Of a DNA stretch of 64,000 nucleotides, positions 1 through 12,644 are shown piece by piece. Made by a program: the position numbers and the translations under genes. The notes under the pieces are model-generated. The model was not told the DNA's origin, ran no database searches, and saw only the letters and a list, made by a program, of their open reading frames with translations. Every line of letters begins with the position of its first letter. Positions within the stretch are counted from its first letter, which is position 1. The stretch spans positions 124,001 through 188,000 of the forward strand of contig PDUO01000010.1 in NCBI GenBank assembly GCA_003008705.1, written 5' to 3'. This DNA is from Pezicula radicicola. Taxonomy: Eukaryota; Ascomycota; Leotiomycetes; Helotiales; Dermateaceae.

Positions 1-314
1 GAATGTAGGTAACCTGAGCGGTTTTAGAACGCAGTTGATGGTGCAGCCCCGGCCCATTGCCGTTTTAGCACGATAAGGAACATCTGCAGCTGGAAGGTTT
101 GGGGGATTTGAGTGCAGAAATAACAATGCTTTCACTGCATACTACATAGAGGTTACCAATCGCAGAACGCCGGATTCTGAATACATCTACAATATTCAAG
201 CTACCTTTCCGTGTGCCTAGCCATTCAATAATTTACGCCTGAGATACCCAATTTTTGAGCCTCTTCGATCGGTCGAAAGACCAAAGGTTTTTACCTACCT
301 CCCACATCTGTCAT
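1..314. other. intergenic, downstream of sugar transporter
   Basis: No credible coding region or RNA was seen. It is the 3' flank of the leftward sugar transporter gene. Confidence 0.5.
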
Positions 315-2245
315 TCATGCATCACTACTATCCTTCGGATGTTTCTCGAGATGTGCAGCTGCCATAATCTGCTCGTCATTGTCCAAGAAGGCTTTATCGC
401 CAAAAGCAATGGCAACCTCCTCCAGTGTATGGTTCGCAGTCTCAATGTAGTAAAATTGAACCAAGCCGGCAGAGAAGAGACAGAATCCTGCGATAACAAC
501 ATAATAATATCCGTGGATACCAGCAAATGCATCGGGTGATGACATTCCAATGATGAAGTTGAAAACCCTGCGCCATAAATCAATATACAGTTCTTGTGAG
601 AGTTATGCTGCGGGACAGGAGGGAATATTTACCAGTTGGAACAAGTGGAAAGAGCCATGCCCTTACTTCGGCCTCGGAGGGGGAAGATTTCAGCGGGAAG
701 TAGCCAGGGCATTGGACCCCATGTTGCGCCGTAGAGAGCGTTGTAGATGACGACAAAGCTATAAATCCCGTTTGCGCGTTGGGTGGTGCTAATCCCCTTT
801 GCTTCGTTGAAGGCACACATGACGCTAAGAGCTACAGCCATTGCGACTCCACCGTATATCAACAGGGGGCGTCTTCCCCATCTGTCAGCAAGCCACCAGA
901 CTGGCACAGTTGCAGAAGTGTAGATGATGGCATTCGCCGCCGTGAATAGCAAGGAACGGCGATTGGTGAATCCAGCTGCGGCAAGAGAGGTCGGGAGGTA
1001 GAAAGAAATGACGTTTATGCCGTTTAGTTGCGCGAACATCTGAGCCGTGATGCCGATAATGGTCCGCTTGCGGTACTTCGTAAACATGTCCTAGATGCTT
1101 GTTAGAAACGACTTGGGAGGGTTTGAGTGAGTTAGACTAGTTTACTTTGTAAGTTGCTGTACCAAGAGTCTGTTCATATCTCACAGCTTCCTGGATTTCA
1201 AGGAAGATTTGTTGGGTCGTCTCGGCACTGACATCTCCAGCGCTATGAAGATCTGCAACGGTTTGAAGACTCTCCTGCATAAAGCCCCTTCGAGCTAGCC
1301 AACGAGGAGTCTCTGGCAAGACGAATGACATGGCGAACAGTATGAATGCCAGTCCCATTTGAACGAAGTACGGACCTTGCCAGGAAACATTACTAGGGAG
1401 AGCAAAGTTGAATGCATAGTCGATCCAGCATGAGAGCATATAACCACCAATCAGAAAGGTGTATTCGACTCCAACCATGAGTCCTCTCTGTGTCCCAAGT
1501 ATTTAGTACAGATCTCTCTTTGCATTAGGAGAGAGGTGAGGACATACCCTATGAGGAGCTGCAATTTCTGTTTGAATAACAGGAACCGTCATCGATAAGA
1601 AACCAACACCAAACCCTTGAATTGTTCGACCAGCAATGAATGTGGAGAGATTGGGTGCGAAAGCCTGAACGAAAGCCATGGTAAAATATAGGAAGCCACC
1701 AATTCTCACGCACTTTTTCCGACCCATGATATCACCAAGCCAGCCAGCCGTGAGGGAACCGAGGGCTGCTGAAAGTTGAAGGCAAGCTACCGTAATACCT
1801 TTGGGGGAATACATATTAGCTTAAGAACAGTACAATGTAGTCATGCTAAAGACACACTTACCAATAAGGCTCTGATTAACGTTCTCAGTGGATCCGTCTT
1901 CACCTCCGCGGTCGCCGAAGAATCGCTTGATGAAGACTTCATTAACCAGCAGCCCAGCCATGATTCCTAATCCAGCTTAGCACTTCATCTTCTTCGAGAA
2001 TTTAGAAGTAGCATACCCTGATCGTAGCCAAACAAGGCATCACCAAGGGAACCAAAGAAGCAAGTTGCCCATAGTAGTGGTTTTCCAACCATAAACTGTG
2101 GGTAGCGTGGAGTGTATTTTGTCGTGCTTAGAGCCCGTTCAATAGCATTATAATTGGAATTATCGACATTGCCAGTAGTAGCAATAGGGATTGCGATGAT
2201 GTTTTCTGAGTGAAGAGCCTCTTGTTCTGCTTTTGTCGCCGCCAT
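315..2245 (-). CDS. MFS sugar transporter (SP family)
   Basis: Predicted proton-coupled sugar permease of the plasma membrane, 552 aa. Six exons on the minus strand: 2245-2017, 1966-1862, 1819-1548, 1487-1146, 1090-633, 567-315; all junctions are GT..AG and the frame closes exactly. Seen: the loop 2-3 motif GWLGDIMGRKK, the PETPRWL motif at the start of the central loop, DRWGRRPLL in the second half, PAEIFPLRGR near TM10, and a C-terminal YIETANHTLEEV. These are the sugar-porter signatures; substrate cannot be read from sequence, but the overall look is of lactose/hexose-type fungal permeases. The start is the ATG giving MAATKAEQEA. An upstream in-frame TTG is ignored. It is divergent from the polyol dehydrogenase at 3.4 kb, so joint sugar/polyol use is a reasonable inference. 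Confidence 0.9.
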
Positions 2246-3356
2246 GATTGGGTTGGTCAAGTTGATTGTTCGTCACTAGAGGCAGAATGATAACTCAAAA
2301 TGGAGGGTGGAAGGAGTTTATGCAAATGAAGGCTGATTCTCTGATTTAACTTGGAAGGAGATGAGACGTCTTATAGACAATTATAAGGTCAATTTTCTAT
2401 CAACCTAGTTCTGGCCCCCGCGGTCCAATGTCTTGTTGTACGTACGGGGTACTCCATAATGCGGAGAAAACAAGACGCTCTGGTATTTTCTCCCTTATGA
2501 TAAGTATATCGAGGCGCCTGGTCATACATTCAGCGCCAAATACCGGATCCACTTACGGTACCGTGGTTCTTGTGAAGGATAAACACCGCTTTAGACTTCC
2601 TAGGTCCAGAAGCGAGCACGACATGCAAGGATCTTGCAAAGTGTCACCGCAAAATCTGTGTATAGCATATGAGGTATTAGCATAACTCTTTCAAATTCTT
2701 AGCAATCCCGCCCCGAATTTTCTACTATCTGAATAAGCATATCCTCTATTTCTGAGAGACACATAGGGGTCCCCTACAGAACTGATACTGCCGCCAGGAG
2801 ACAAAGGAATTGAACCCCGATACTAAAACCGCTTCCTAGTACAGTACTATGTTTCGTTGATAAAGGTCTTACGTTAATCAGTGCAGAGTGATTTCATCAT
2901 CAAAGGTAAAATGTGTAAATATGGAGAATGGGGAATATCCGAATATAGAGAATGGGGCTGGCTCAAATCCTGTAAACTCGGAACGCGCTATGTCTAGCAC
3001 TTACATTTCGGCTCTTAAGACGGGTTGCTGTCATATCCAACGCCATTGCAGTAGCGGTGTTAGTAGTGAAGGCCAAGGATAGGTCAGGGAGTGACGTTGA
3101 AACCGCTACCAAAGCGAGAAGCGAGTCCATTTTAGGTAAACCGGTTCCGATACATTCGGAGCCGACGGCTACGCTAGTTTGAAGAGTCTCGCTACTCGTA
3201 AGCTATCCGAGCTCTCAGCCAAATGCAAGATCACCGCCGTCACATGAGCGACGGCCCCTTTTCACTTAATTAGGTAGTCTTCTCATAGTCAACTCCCTCC
3301 CAACTTTTTGATATCTATCAACAACCAAACAAACAGTTCGAAGTTCTAAAAAAAAT
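2246..3356. other. divergent intergenic region
   Basis: About 1.1 kb between the divergent transporter and dehydrogenase genes. It must hold both promoters. Small open frames here have no recognisable family and look random. No repeat or RNA gene was recognised. Confidence 0.5.
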
Positions 3357-4623
3357 ATGTCTGTTGTTACTCTAGAGGTAGGTCCAAGTCTCCGTGCCAC
3401 CTTGTTTTGTGCTCGCCTAACTAACTTTTTGTCGTAGAACGAAGCTTTCATCCAGTCTGCCCAGTCTGCCCAATCTGCTTTCGTCCTGAGGCAGGTGGGT
3501 CAATTTCAATACGAAAAGCGAGGTATACCGAGTCTTGATAAAAGGCATGTGCGGGTGAGAGTAGTTGCAACGGGGTTATGTGGTTCTGATGTGAGTCCTG
3601 CTTGGCGATTGGCATTTTTTGTATCGAGGTGCTGACTTCGATTCCCTCTATCAGATCCATTACTGGAAACATGGCAAAATTGGCAATTTTGTCGTTGAAA
3701 AGCCAATTGTGCTGGGGCATGAGTCCTCGGGCATTATCGAAGAGTGCGGCTCGGAAGTCACCACGCTCAAAGTCGGAGATCGAGTCGCCTTAGAACCTGG
3801 TGCTGCATGTTATAACTGCCACTTTTGTAAGAGAGGGAAATACAACTTGTGCAAGTTCATGGAGTTTGCTGCTACACCTCCGTACGACGGTACACTTTCG
3901 ACCTTTTACTCTCTCCCTGAAGACTTCTGCTATCTGCTTCCCAAGAACGTTTCTTTTGAAGTCGGTGCACTAGTAGAACCCCTTAGCATTGCGGTGCATG
4001 TTGTAAAATTGGCGAAAATTTCTCCTACAAGTGTCGTCGTCATCTTTGGGGCTGGTCCTATAGGGCTGTTGTGTTGTGCTGTCGCGAAAGCTTTTGGGGC
4101 GTCCCAAGTTGTGGTTATCGACATTAATGAGTCACGTCTCGCCTTCGCAAAGGGATATGCTGCGACTGGTGTATACCAAATGCAGCCGGGATCCATAGCT
4201 GAGAATTCAGCGAGGATCAGATCTCTCTTGGGAAGCGATGAAGCTGGAGCAAGTGTCGTGATTGAGGCGACAGGTGCAGAGAGCTGTATCAACTGTGGGG
4301 TCCTGCTGATGGAGCGCGGCGGGGTTTTTATTCAAGCAGGTTTGGGACAGCCGAACATCATTTTCCCGGTTGGGGAAATATGTTCCAAAGAGGGAGTTTT
4401 CAAAGGCAGCTTTCGTTACGGGCCAGGAGATTACGAAACGGCGATAGAATTGCTTCGATCTGGAAAGGTTGATGTCACAAGCTTGATTACGCACAAGTAT
4501 GCGTTTGAAGCAGCGGAAGATGCCTTCAAAGCTGTATCCCAGCAGATTGGCATTAAATCGATTATATATGGACCAGGATTTTCGAGAGAATCCTCGACAG
4601 TTCCGCTTCGATCAAAATGTTAA
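3357..4623 (+). CDS. sorbitol/xylitol-type dehydrogenase (zinc MDR)
   Basis: Zinc-dependent medium-chain dehydrogenase, 380 aa, expected to interconvert polyols (sorbitol, xylitol or similar) and ketoses with NAD in the cytosol. Three exons: 3357-3377 (only 7 codons), 3438-3590, 3655-4623. Seen: catalytic zinc ligands Cys55 in GLCGSD and His80-Glu81 in GHESSG, the structural-zinc cysteine run CYNCHFCKRGKYNLC, and the Rossmann motif FGAGPIGLL followed by an acidic VIDINE, which favours NAD over NADP. The tiny first exon (MSVVTLE) supplies the only good start; without it the protein lacks an initiator. Adjacent and divergent to a sugar permease. Exact polyol specificity is unknown. Confidence 0.88.
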
Positions 4624-6956
4624 GAAGTTTCTCTAGTCATGAGCATTGGGCTTTTTCTCTAGAACACAGGAGTACGATTCAACTTAGCGTTTCGACGAAG
4701 AATGCAGCAGCAACGGCAGTATAGAGGTTTAGAATCTAAATGTATTAGCACGGCAAATGTCTACCATGCCCTCTTACCTTGTTAATTACCTGCCTACTCT
4801 ACTAGCCCTGAAGCTACCCCTATCCCTAAGCGACAATAGGCGATCCCTGTTTAAGCCTCTAAGCGAAAGCCGCAGATTAGTTAAGTATCGAATCACCTAA
4901 TAGCAAACAAGTTACTTTCTCAAGACATTAGAAATTTCAACTCATATAGCCTCGTCTGCGACTATGCGACTCGGTACAGAAGCCTTCTCAGTATGTAAGT
5001 CTCCCTCCCTAAGATCGCCAATGCTAACTACTTTCCTTGGCGAGAGGATCGACGTGGACATTGGGAATGGACATTAGATCCAGGAGGCGATTGCAGTTTC
5101 TATTCACGGGAGTGGACTTTCTGAGTCTGTTATGATGGGCTTGTCGATCTAATCTACAGTTTCGGCCTCCGCACCAACTATACAAGCAATTCTGGCAGTT
5201 CTGGTGGCTCGGACGACCAGGACCGACACTCGTCCGTGGATAAGAAAGCAGATAACCCGATGCCCAACAGGTCTAACGGCCCCAAAATTGAGAGTCAAAT
5301 ACGTTCAGTTATCCCAGAGGATTCCAAGGATGAGCTAGGGAAAGACTAGGACTAACTGCTTGGAGAAGTAAGAGAATCAGTAGGGGAAGGAGGTTCCTGG
5401 CCTGGGAGGAGAAAAAAGTTTCGAAGATCCAATTACAACTAGTCTGGTGATGCTGTAAGTAAGCAGATAATGGGATCTGTAGATTTGTTGCCGTGGGGGT
5501 AGAGGTCAGACTACATTCGGGATTGTGGTTTAGATTCGCTGGCATAGGTCTACAGCCTGGATGAAGGAAACAATTACAAATAACTCCAGAATGTCGAGCT
5601 CAATGATACAGACTCCCTACACCCACTAGTACATTTATTCGGCTTGGTATACTTGGCAAGAGGCTCGGAAGTCTGCCGATTACCCGTTGTCGTTTATCAC
5701 GCGATTTAGGTTGTTGTCAAATCCGCATTTTGTGAGTGCCGATAAACCTGTGGGTTTCTCGGGATGTGGGCATAAAGTACCGTAACGAGTTACCCACTTT
5801 AGAGGTGGGCAGATCTATAAGTGGATTGTTCTTTCATCTAAGTACATACTTGGCAAGAGGCTTAGGAGTCTGCTCTGATGGCTTCCCGTCCTCGCTTATT
5901 ACGCGAGTCTGACATTTTAAACAGAAGTACTCTGGTTGGCTGTTAAGTGAACTCCAGTCTGCGTTTTAAAATTTCTACATTGGAAAGTCAGATAAGGTGT
6001 GCTCAGTGCCCACATAACTTAAGATTGGCCAGTGCTATTACTGACGCTGGAACTACAGGGTCATCATTAAGACTATAAATGTCACGTTTGTAGCTACATC
6101 TACTTGGATATACATTGGCTATTTAGCTCTGTGCTGTATATACAGTATAAAAGCATGTAGTAGAGAGGTATATACTAAGAATATCCAAACGGGTGTCAAT
6201 CTCGAGTTGATAAAGATACTTAAGGACATCAAGACTCAGTCCATAATAACCTAGCAGTAGTTACTGTACGCAGCACTCTTAACATCCCTTTCTTTTCAAA
6301 ATGTGGATAAACAACCTCCACGTCCACCTTGGTGGAGCTCGGTCAATCCTTAGTCATAACGGCTTGACTAGGATGCCAAATTTATAAAATATCGGTTATG
6401 GTATAATAGGCACCGGCCATAATTATCATCCACATAGTCGTCCATCAGAATGTCGAACTCCTCCCTAACAACACTTTGGTTGGTGGTACTGTATCTAATG
6501 TCAGTCAGTTTGGTTCGACCAATCTCTCATCTCAGTAGTAGAGGAAACTTACCCTTACAACACAAACGAACAAGCTCTTACGACAAACTCGGAGGACCAA
6601 TTGCTACTATTTGAGGGTGATGAGTGGTTTGATCCATTTGCTAAGAATTCCTAGAAAGGAAGGGAATAAATAGAAAAGCGTCATTCTATGAATCAAATAG
6701 AATATAATTGTTATCCCTTTCTACAGGAACTCGGAAACTATCTGTAGAATGCCGAGACTGCCACGTTACTACGGCCACTCACTTATTACTTATTTGAATT
6801 TACTAATTTACCTGATTTGAGTAACTCAATCCAGACATTCGATTTGAAGCTTGTGAGAAGACAACTTACGAGTGCACTATAACGAGTCATTCACAGATCC
6901 ACTGTCATTCTATTGAGGCCAAACTCCAGGCATTGCTTTTAAGTTCTAAGATACTT
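4624..6956. other. AT-rich gene-free stretch
   Basis: About 2.3 kb without a credible gene. It contains an imperfect direct duplication near 5.65 and 5.85 kb and a copy of the ACTTGATTTGAGTAACT-like minisatellite family near 6781-6830. The base composition and broken frames suggest decayed repeat DNA, but no transposon domain could be recognised. Confidence 0.5.
5647..5905. repeat. imperfect direct repeat pair
   Basis: Two related segments begin at about 5650 and 5847, some 197 bases apart. Both carry ACTTGGCAAGAGGCT, then a GGAAGTCTGC/GGAGTCTGC block, then a TTATCACGCGA/TTATTACGCGA block. They look like an old tandem duplication or fragments of one decayed repeat. No coding sequence is associated. 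Confidence 0.5.
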
Positions 6957-8728
6957 TTAATCTGTGCACGCATTCCAACCATTAATATTTTTAAACAAAT
7001 CAACCTCTTTGTCGTCATCCGCTCCACTAACCAAATCTATATAGGTGGTGGTTGTCTGAGCAGCCGTTAATTTAACAGTAGCGGCATAGATATCATACGG
7101 CCCAGTTGAGTTAACAAAAGTCAATGCATTGGTCATGGTATCCAGACTGGGGACTAGAGAACCCTGACGTGGAATTCGTATAGATGATACAACGTCTACA
7201 TTCTTACTTGAGCGAGAGTTGTGCACCTATCATACCAAAAGTGTTAATTCAAGCCTAGAAATCTAAAGCATAGATTTAGTAGAATGACTTACAGCTGCTA
7301 CGACTTTCATGAAGCTGTCCCCTGTTTCGTTGTAATACCTGCAACTACTATCTGCTTGTAGCATTATGTTGCTTTGGACAGGAAAACCAACTCCGTTGTT
7401 GTCGTGATTTTCCACGCTACCATCATTGAGCGTAGCAGTTACGTTGAATGACGAGATTGAAGTGTTGGCGCTCAACTGTGTTGAGAATTCATACCACTGT
7501 CTCGCAGTTAGCCCAAAATTTCTCTTTGTTTTCGGTATAGAACTAACATAAAAAGTTTCGGTGAGACCACTTGATGAACCACCCATGAAAGTTGCTTTCG
7601 TTGTATTGATTGTACCTGTTGACAAACCGTCTCTACTCGTATACAGCAAAGTCACAGATGCGATATTTCCAACAGGCCGTACCGTCGTTCTCACACGTAT
7701 GGCCCCGGAAAATGTAATATTCGATCCATCGGTCGAGAGCTTGAGCTTCAATATAGCGGGTTTGATCTCATATGCCTCCAAAGGATCAGTAAGTACCACG
7801 TTACTTGGAACTGTGTCTATCATTCTCTGCATGACAGTAGCACACCGGTCTTGGAATGTAACAGGATCTGTGAGAAGATTCATGGTCGCATTTCCATCCG
7901 AGCTAAAAACTCTCTGGTCCGATCTATTTGAGGAGTCAGGTCCCACAACGAGGGGATTCGAGGTATTGCCAACAATGTATTCGGTGGCTATGGTATTATC
8001 AAACTTCACGGTCGAGTCGAAGTGGGAGAATCTGCTTCCGGATGTTCCGTTGTCAACAACAATAGTTGGAAAGTCTTCGCCATGGACACCTCCAATCGTA
8101 TGTCCACAAGCAACAAGAGTAATCATATCACTACTGTTAAATCCCTGTCTTGCGAACTTTTCAGTGATGGTAGTCATATTGTCTGAAGGCTCTGGAACAC
8201 CGGTTGGGCCGGCTTCTGTTGCATCTATGCGACCAGTCCGGTATGGAATTGTTGGGCCACCGCAAGCACTGACAGACGTAAGCACAGTGAGGGCAATCAA
8301 ATCTGCCATAGAGGATCGATAGGTGTAATATGGGAGGATGCTTCCAAATGTCGAATTAAAAGCAACTCCAATATTTTCACTACGGTCCGTTTCAAATGTG
8401 ATAGAAGCATCAAGACCGCCGGTGCCAGCAGCAACGTCGGCGGTTGACATATCGTGATAAGCCGTTCTGATCCATTCTGCAGCTGTAATTCTGGCATTGC
8501 CTGCGGCTGAGAAGGAACATGGTGTTACGAAGTCGGAAAATCCCTGGTATGCTTGTCAACAAAATATCAAAGAGAATTATTCAGTCGCCTTACTCTTCTC
8601 AAGTAACCCGACATCAAGAACCTGATATCCTCAAGCTCATCAATGGCTGGCGAAGGCCATGTCGGTATAGCGAGTGTGGAATGGGAAGTCCCAAGGAAAA
8701 CGACAAAACTGATCATAAAATTCTTCAT
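6957..8728 (-). CDS. secreted plant-type haem peroxidase
   Basis: Predicted extracellular haem peroxidase, 551 aa, that would oxidise phenolic or similar substrates with hydrogen peroxide. Three exons: 8728-8594, 8543-7293, 7226-6957. Seen: a signal peptide (about residues 1-20, ending HSTLA), the distal haem motif WIRTAYHD with Arg71 and His75, and the proximal motif VACGHTIGG with His193. The order matches the non-animal peroxidase superfamily. The roughly 250 residues after the peroxidase domain are Ser/Thr-rich with many N-glycosylation-like sites, as in the fungal hybrid-type peroxidases of ascomycetes. The ATG at 8728 is chosen because it opens the signal peptide. A 253-codon open frame on the opposite strand inside exon 2 is a shadow. 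Gene stands alone between gene-poor flanks. Confidence 0.85.
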
Positions 8729-10561
8729 GTTGGGAAAACAAAAAGAAATCAAAATGTAAATTAATAATGGGTGATTTTGATCACCTTATTTGATCGTTTT
8801 TCATGGACATCAAGCTTTTATAGCAAGAGGAATTGTTGGCGCAGCACAAGCTTTTAAAAATACGATGCCGATCAGCCAAGAACTCCGGATATGTGTACGG
8901 TGGCACGATTGATATTTGACGCAGGCCATGTGACGTATATGCCTATTAATCCAAAAGTTACGACTGGCAAGATTCACGGGCCAGTGCCAATTATCATTCC
9001 TACTATCCCACCCCGCCCCCCTAAATAGAGGTTATTCGGTAGGCGGGGGTCTAGTACGCCTAACAAATTTATCACAGACCAGATTTTGGCTTGTACAACG
9101 AGGCAGAGTCTGGCAGACGGGGGACTTGCAAGAACTTCCAACCACTCAGAGTATACCCTTCATAGCCCGGACCCACGGAGCCCACCAAATAACCTCCTCA
9201 GTTCATATATCAAGAACTCAGCCAAGATGGCTAAGCTACGGTGTTTAAATTAGGCGAACACGGAGACTCCACAAATACGACAGACAGACTGGCTGAATGT
9301 GCTGATATACCTGTGCTCTAATTGGTTAATATCAAATTATGCATTTTGATGGGGGGGCTTGGTTTGAGGAAGTCTCGCGAATTAAATAGACGAAATAGGA
9401 AGGATCAACGAAGGATCTACTTCCCAACCCCATACTCCTCGTAATCGGATTATTATACGAAATATATGCAGCCCATTCATTCCACGACCTCAAAACTCGT
9501 GGTACTTAGATATTTATCATTGATGTCAAGTTCCAAGAAAAATATACAGTCGCTAACCTACTAAACCCAAGTGAAATTTTAGGCTCAATCATTTGCAACT
9601 TCGACGAAGCACAATTTTTGTTTACAATTTTGTTTACAATTTTGAAAGCTCCGGGGCTCCAATATATATATATATTGCTTCAAGAGAGAGACGGCTCGGG
9701 AGCTATAAAGATTAAAGGTTCTGAGGTAATGCCGCGTCATTTAACAAATCCTCTGTTTTTATCTGAAGATGCCATAAGAACATAAAGTCTCGTGCCCTGG
9801 TATCCTTAAAACAATCTGCACAGAGAAAAGTGATACATTGGATAGAAATACTTGTGTAATAAATTAAGCGAGGACAGAACAACCCACTACTACTAAAGGG
9901 ATTTTTGAAATTTTGAGGAATATATCCCAAATAAAACTGAGCATGCTATTACAAAACTCAATTTCCTCAAAAAGACCATAAGTTGAGAATAGAAAGTTTC
10001 CGAGATGGCACAAATTACATTCTTGTGCCTTCTAGGATAAGTACGCATTATCTAGCCACTTCAATATAAAAAGGTACCGACTTCCTGGCCATTTAAATAA
10101 AAGACAACAGTACATTTGGAAGTAGCCTTGGACATTTCCTCGATAGAATGATATCCTTTCCCTAAATCGTAGGTGCTCTCAGCTCTGAGCTTCCAGCAGA
10201 AAATAGCTTTAACTTGCTCAATTTTATGGACCTCAGATGCGGATTACTCAAACCAACTCAACTTCTCAAGACATCAGAGCCACTCAAGTCAAACAAGTTG
10301 CCGCACTCCTATATGTATCAAACTCAAGTACCAGGTTTTCCCTATCGGATCATAATTTGGGCGAAGCATGAGTGCGCCGGTATGGATCGATCTCACCTTC
10401 AATCTTTCCCCCAAACAGTGAATTGGCGAAGGCGCTCTCAGCCTTGCCCTCAGGCAAGTTCATTCCCAAAAAAATCTCTTCCGCCTTTCCACAACCTCCA
10501 GCCATTCAAATTTCTTCACATTCTTCACAACTCAACAGACCAACGACAATCACCACTCAAG
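8729..10561. other. AT-rich intergenic with simple repeats
   Basis: Contains the promoters of the peroxidase and the BTB gene. Seen: an (AT)7 run near 9662-9675 and a short tandem TTTGTTTACAAT duplication near 9618-9642. No credible coding region. Confidence 0.5.
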
Positions 10562-11441
10562 ATGTCAACCTCGGGTTCCAAACGCAACCGCAACGATGCT
10601 GCCAAAGATTCCGACTCTCCAGATACCGAACCAGTAGCTAAGAAGCCATTATTGACGGTGTAAGCACCACCCCTCATGACAGACAGTTCGCAGGAGTGCT
10701 TGACCTAATCAAGTGTACCCCAGACAAGCCCTTCAAGACATGACAAAAGTTAAGGTTGGCAAAGATGGCAAGAAACTAGAAGTCCAGATCCCAACGGTCC
10801 TCCTCGTCTCCGAGTCCGGATTTTTTAAGAGCGCCTGCAGCGATAGATGGGAGTGCGGACGCCTCAGAGAGATCGATCTCAGCGATGAGGACCCAGATGC
10901 TTTTGCAATTTTTGTCTTCTGGTTGTTCAACGGCAAGTTGAGAGGTGCAACTGAACTGCCCAATACTGAGGAGGCTCAACCGAAGGAAAGCGAGACCAAT
11001 ACCAAAGACCGACGAGCTCAAATCAACAAAAGATGGAATAAACTGATCGATTGCTTCATGCTTGGAGACATGTTGCAGAGTTTCAACTTCTGTAACGTTG
11101 TAATGGACGAATTAGTCACACTAGCTAAGCTATGCTCCGACGATCACAAAGTGGTATTAGGGTCCTCCGGTGCCGGTCTCACCTTTATATACAAAAACAC
11201 GACCACAGGATCCCCGCTGCGAAACATATCTATAGATCTGTTGCTAGCCAACGGAGATGAAACTGATATCAAGTGGGAGCTTTTTTTCAAGATTGAGGCA
11301 TTGCGAGAGTTCATTGTAGAGCTTACGTGTTCCGCGTTCAAGAAAGCCCGGGAGTATGATGTTGCCAAAGTTCCTTGGTTGAAGAGCAAATGCACTTACC
11401 ACAAGCATCCGGACAAGCCTGATGGGTATTCCTGCGCTTAA
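10562..11441 (+). CDS. BTB/POZ-domain protein
   Basis: Predicted 271-aa fungal BTB protein of unknown partner. Two exons, 10562-10659 and 10724-11441. The N-terminus (about residues 1-33) is basic, Ser/Asp-rich and has a KRNRN and a KK motif, compatible with nuclear localisation. The BTB fold covers about residues 38-110: KVKVGKDGKKLEVQ, then the SESGFFKSAC helix and the EDPDAFAIFVFWLF segment. The C-terminal part has a helix pattern seen in fungal BTB orphans but no further domain. A GT..AG intron-like segment lies in the 3' flank (about 11460-11517), suggesting a 3' UTR intron. BTB proteins are often adaptors for cullin-3 ligases, which is family knowledge, not seen here. Confidence 0.75.
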
Positions 11442-12644
11442 GCAATACTCACCGGACGGTAAGTCGAAGTCCTTTGCTCCAACAACAAGCAATTAAAATA
11501 CTAATACAAAATTACAGGACCTTCGGGTGACAATGCGACGTTGAATTTTAGGGAAGAAATTCGAGTTTATTCGGTGGTGGGATGGGACTTGCAGGGAATT
11601 TTCAAGGGAATGGTGGAGATTTTATGGGCTTTCGAGACCCTTTCAATGATTTCATCTCTTTCGACTTGCTCTACATGCTTCATCTATGCATGCGAAGAGC
11701 AATGTGCTTCTCAGTCGGGACTCTACTAGCTTCTGAATGGAAGATGTTAGCAGAAGCTCTCATACAACCGAATGCACATTTCACACCAGTTTTTCCTGTT
11801 ACTAGACAAAAGCTTGCTAAGTGTCATGCCATGTTTGTAGACTTTGAGCTATTTTCTGAATTTCCTCCCGTGCTCCAATCTCTTCCCTGTTGATCCTTTT
11901 GAATTGTAAGAACACTCAACATGCATTGTCGTGCTTTTTCATCGTTGATCTACCTTATATATTAACTAATCGAACTTCGTGAATACCCCTTTAAACATTG
12001 AGCACTGGTGACCTGGTATTCTAATCTCAGCGTTGAAAAGCTCTACAAATCACAGTCAATCCTTAGCAGCTGCCAAATTTCTGCTTGCCATAAGACACTA
12101 AGTGACACATACTTCGAGATCTTTTATTAATTCCTACTCGGTGTATAGGCTAGCCTCGTTGACAAAAGAGGACTCCATTACGACCTGAGTGTGTAGATAA
12201 ATTCTAAGGGGAAAATCTTGGGCCTCGGGAAAGAGATGCATGCTGTTAACAATGAGACAAGAGCAATGGCGAGATTATGTTTTGGACCGTGTCTTGCGGG
12301 AAGGTTGTCGTCTTGGGAAGACGCATCAAGTAAGGCATGTGATGTGTCTTCTCATAGGACATGATAAAAAGGGTAATGGCATTGGCAATTAAGCGAGCAG
12401 CTCGCTTCCCATTAACTCCCTCACTGGCACACCAGAACTGGATCCTGCCTTGCATGAGAACGGCAGCAAGAAAGCCCCATGAGGACGCCTAGGCTCTGAT
12501 ACAGCAATACAGAACTACTTCGTACACAGCCTCGTCTTCGATTCCCCCTCCTACCATCACGAAGAATGATGCAACGGTATTTTTGTCTTGCTTCATATCT
12601 CTAGCTAACTTGAGAGCCAAGTCCCAAGTCCCAAGTCCCAACAA
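11442..12644. other. 3' flank and intergenic
   Basis: Begins with the 3' UTR of the BTB gene, including a likely spliced intron. A 103-codon frame at 11582-11893 has no recognisable family and may be UTR. Near 12616-12640 AGTCCCA is repeated three times in tandem. Otherwise nothing recognised. Confidence 0.4.

Noticed and set aside
629..1087. Separate short genes at 0.3-2.2 kb
   Set aside because: These frames are successive exons of one sugar transporter; each junction has GT..AG sites and keeps frame.
7561..8322. 253-codon frame on the plus strand
   Set aside because: It is antisense to the peroxidase exon 2, which has real haem motifs and a signal peptide; the plus frame has no family features.
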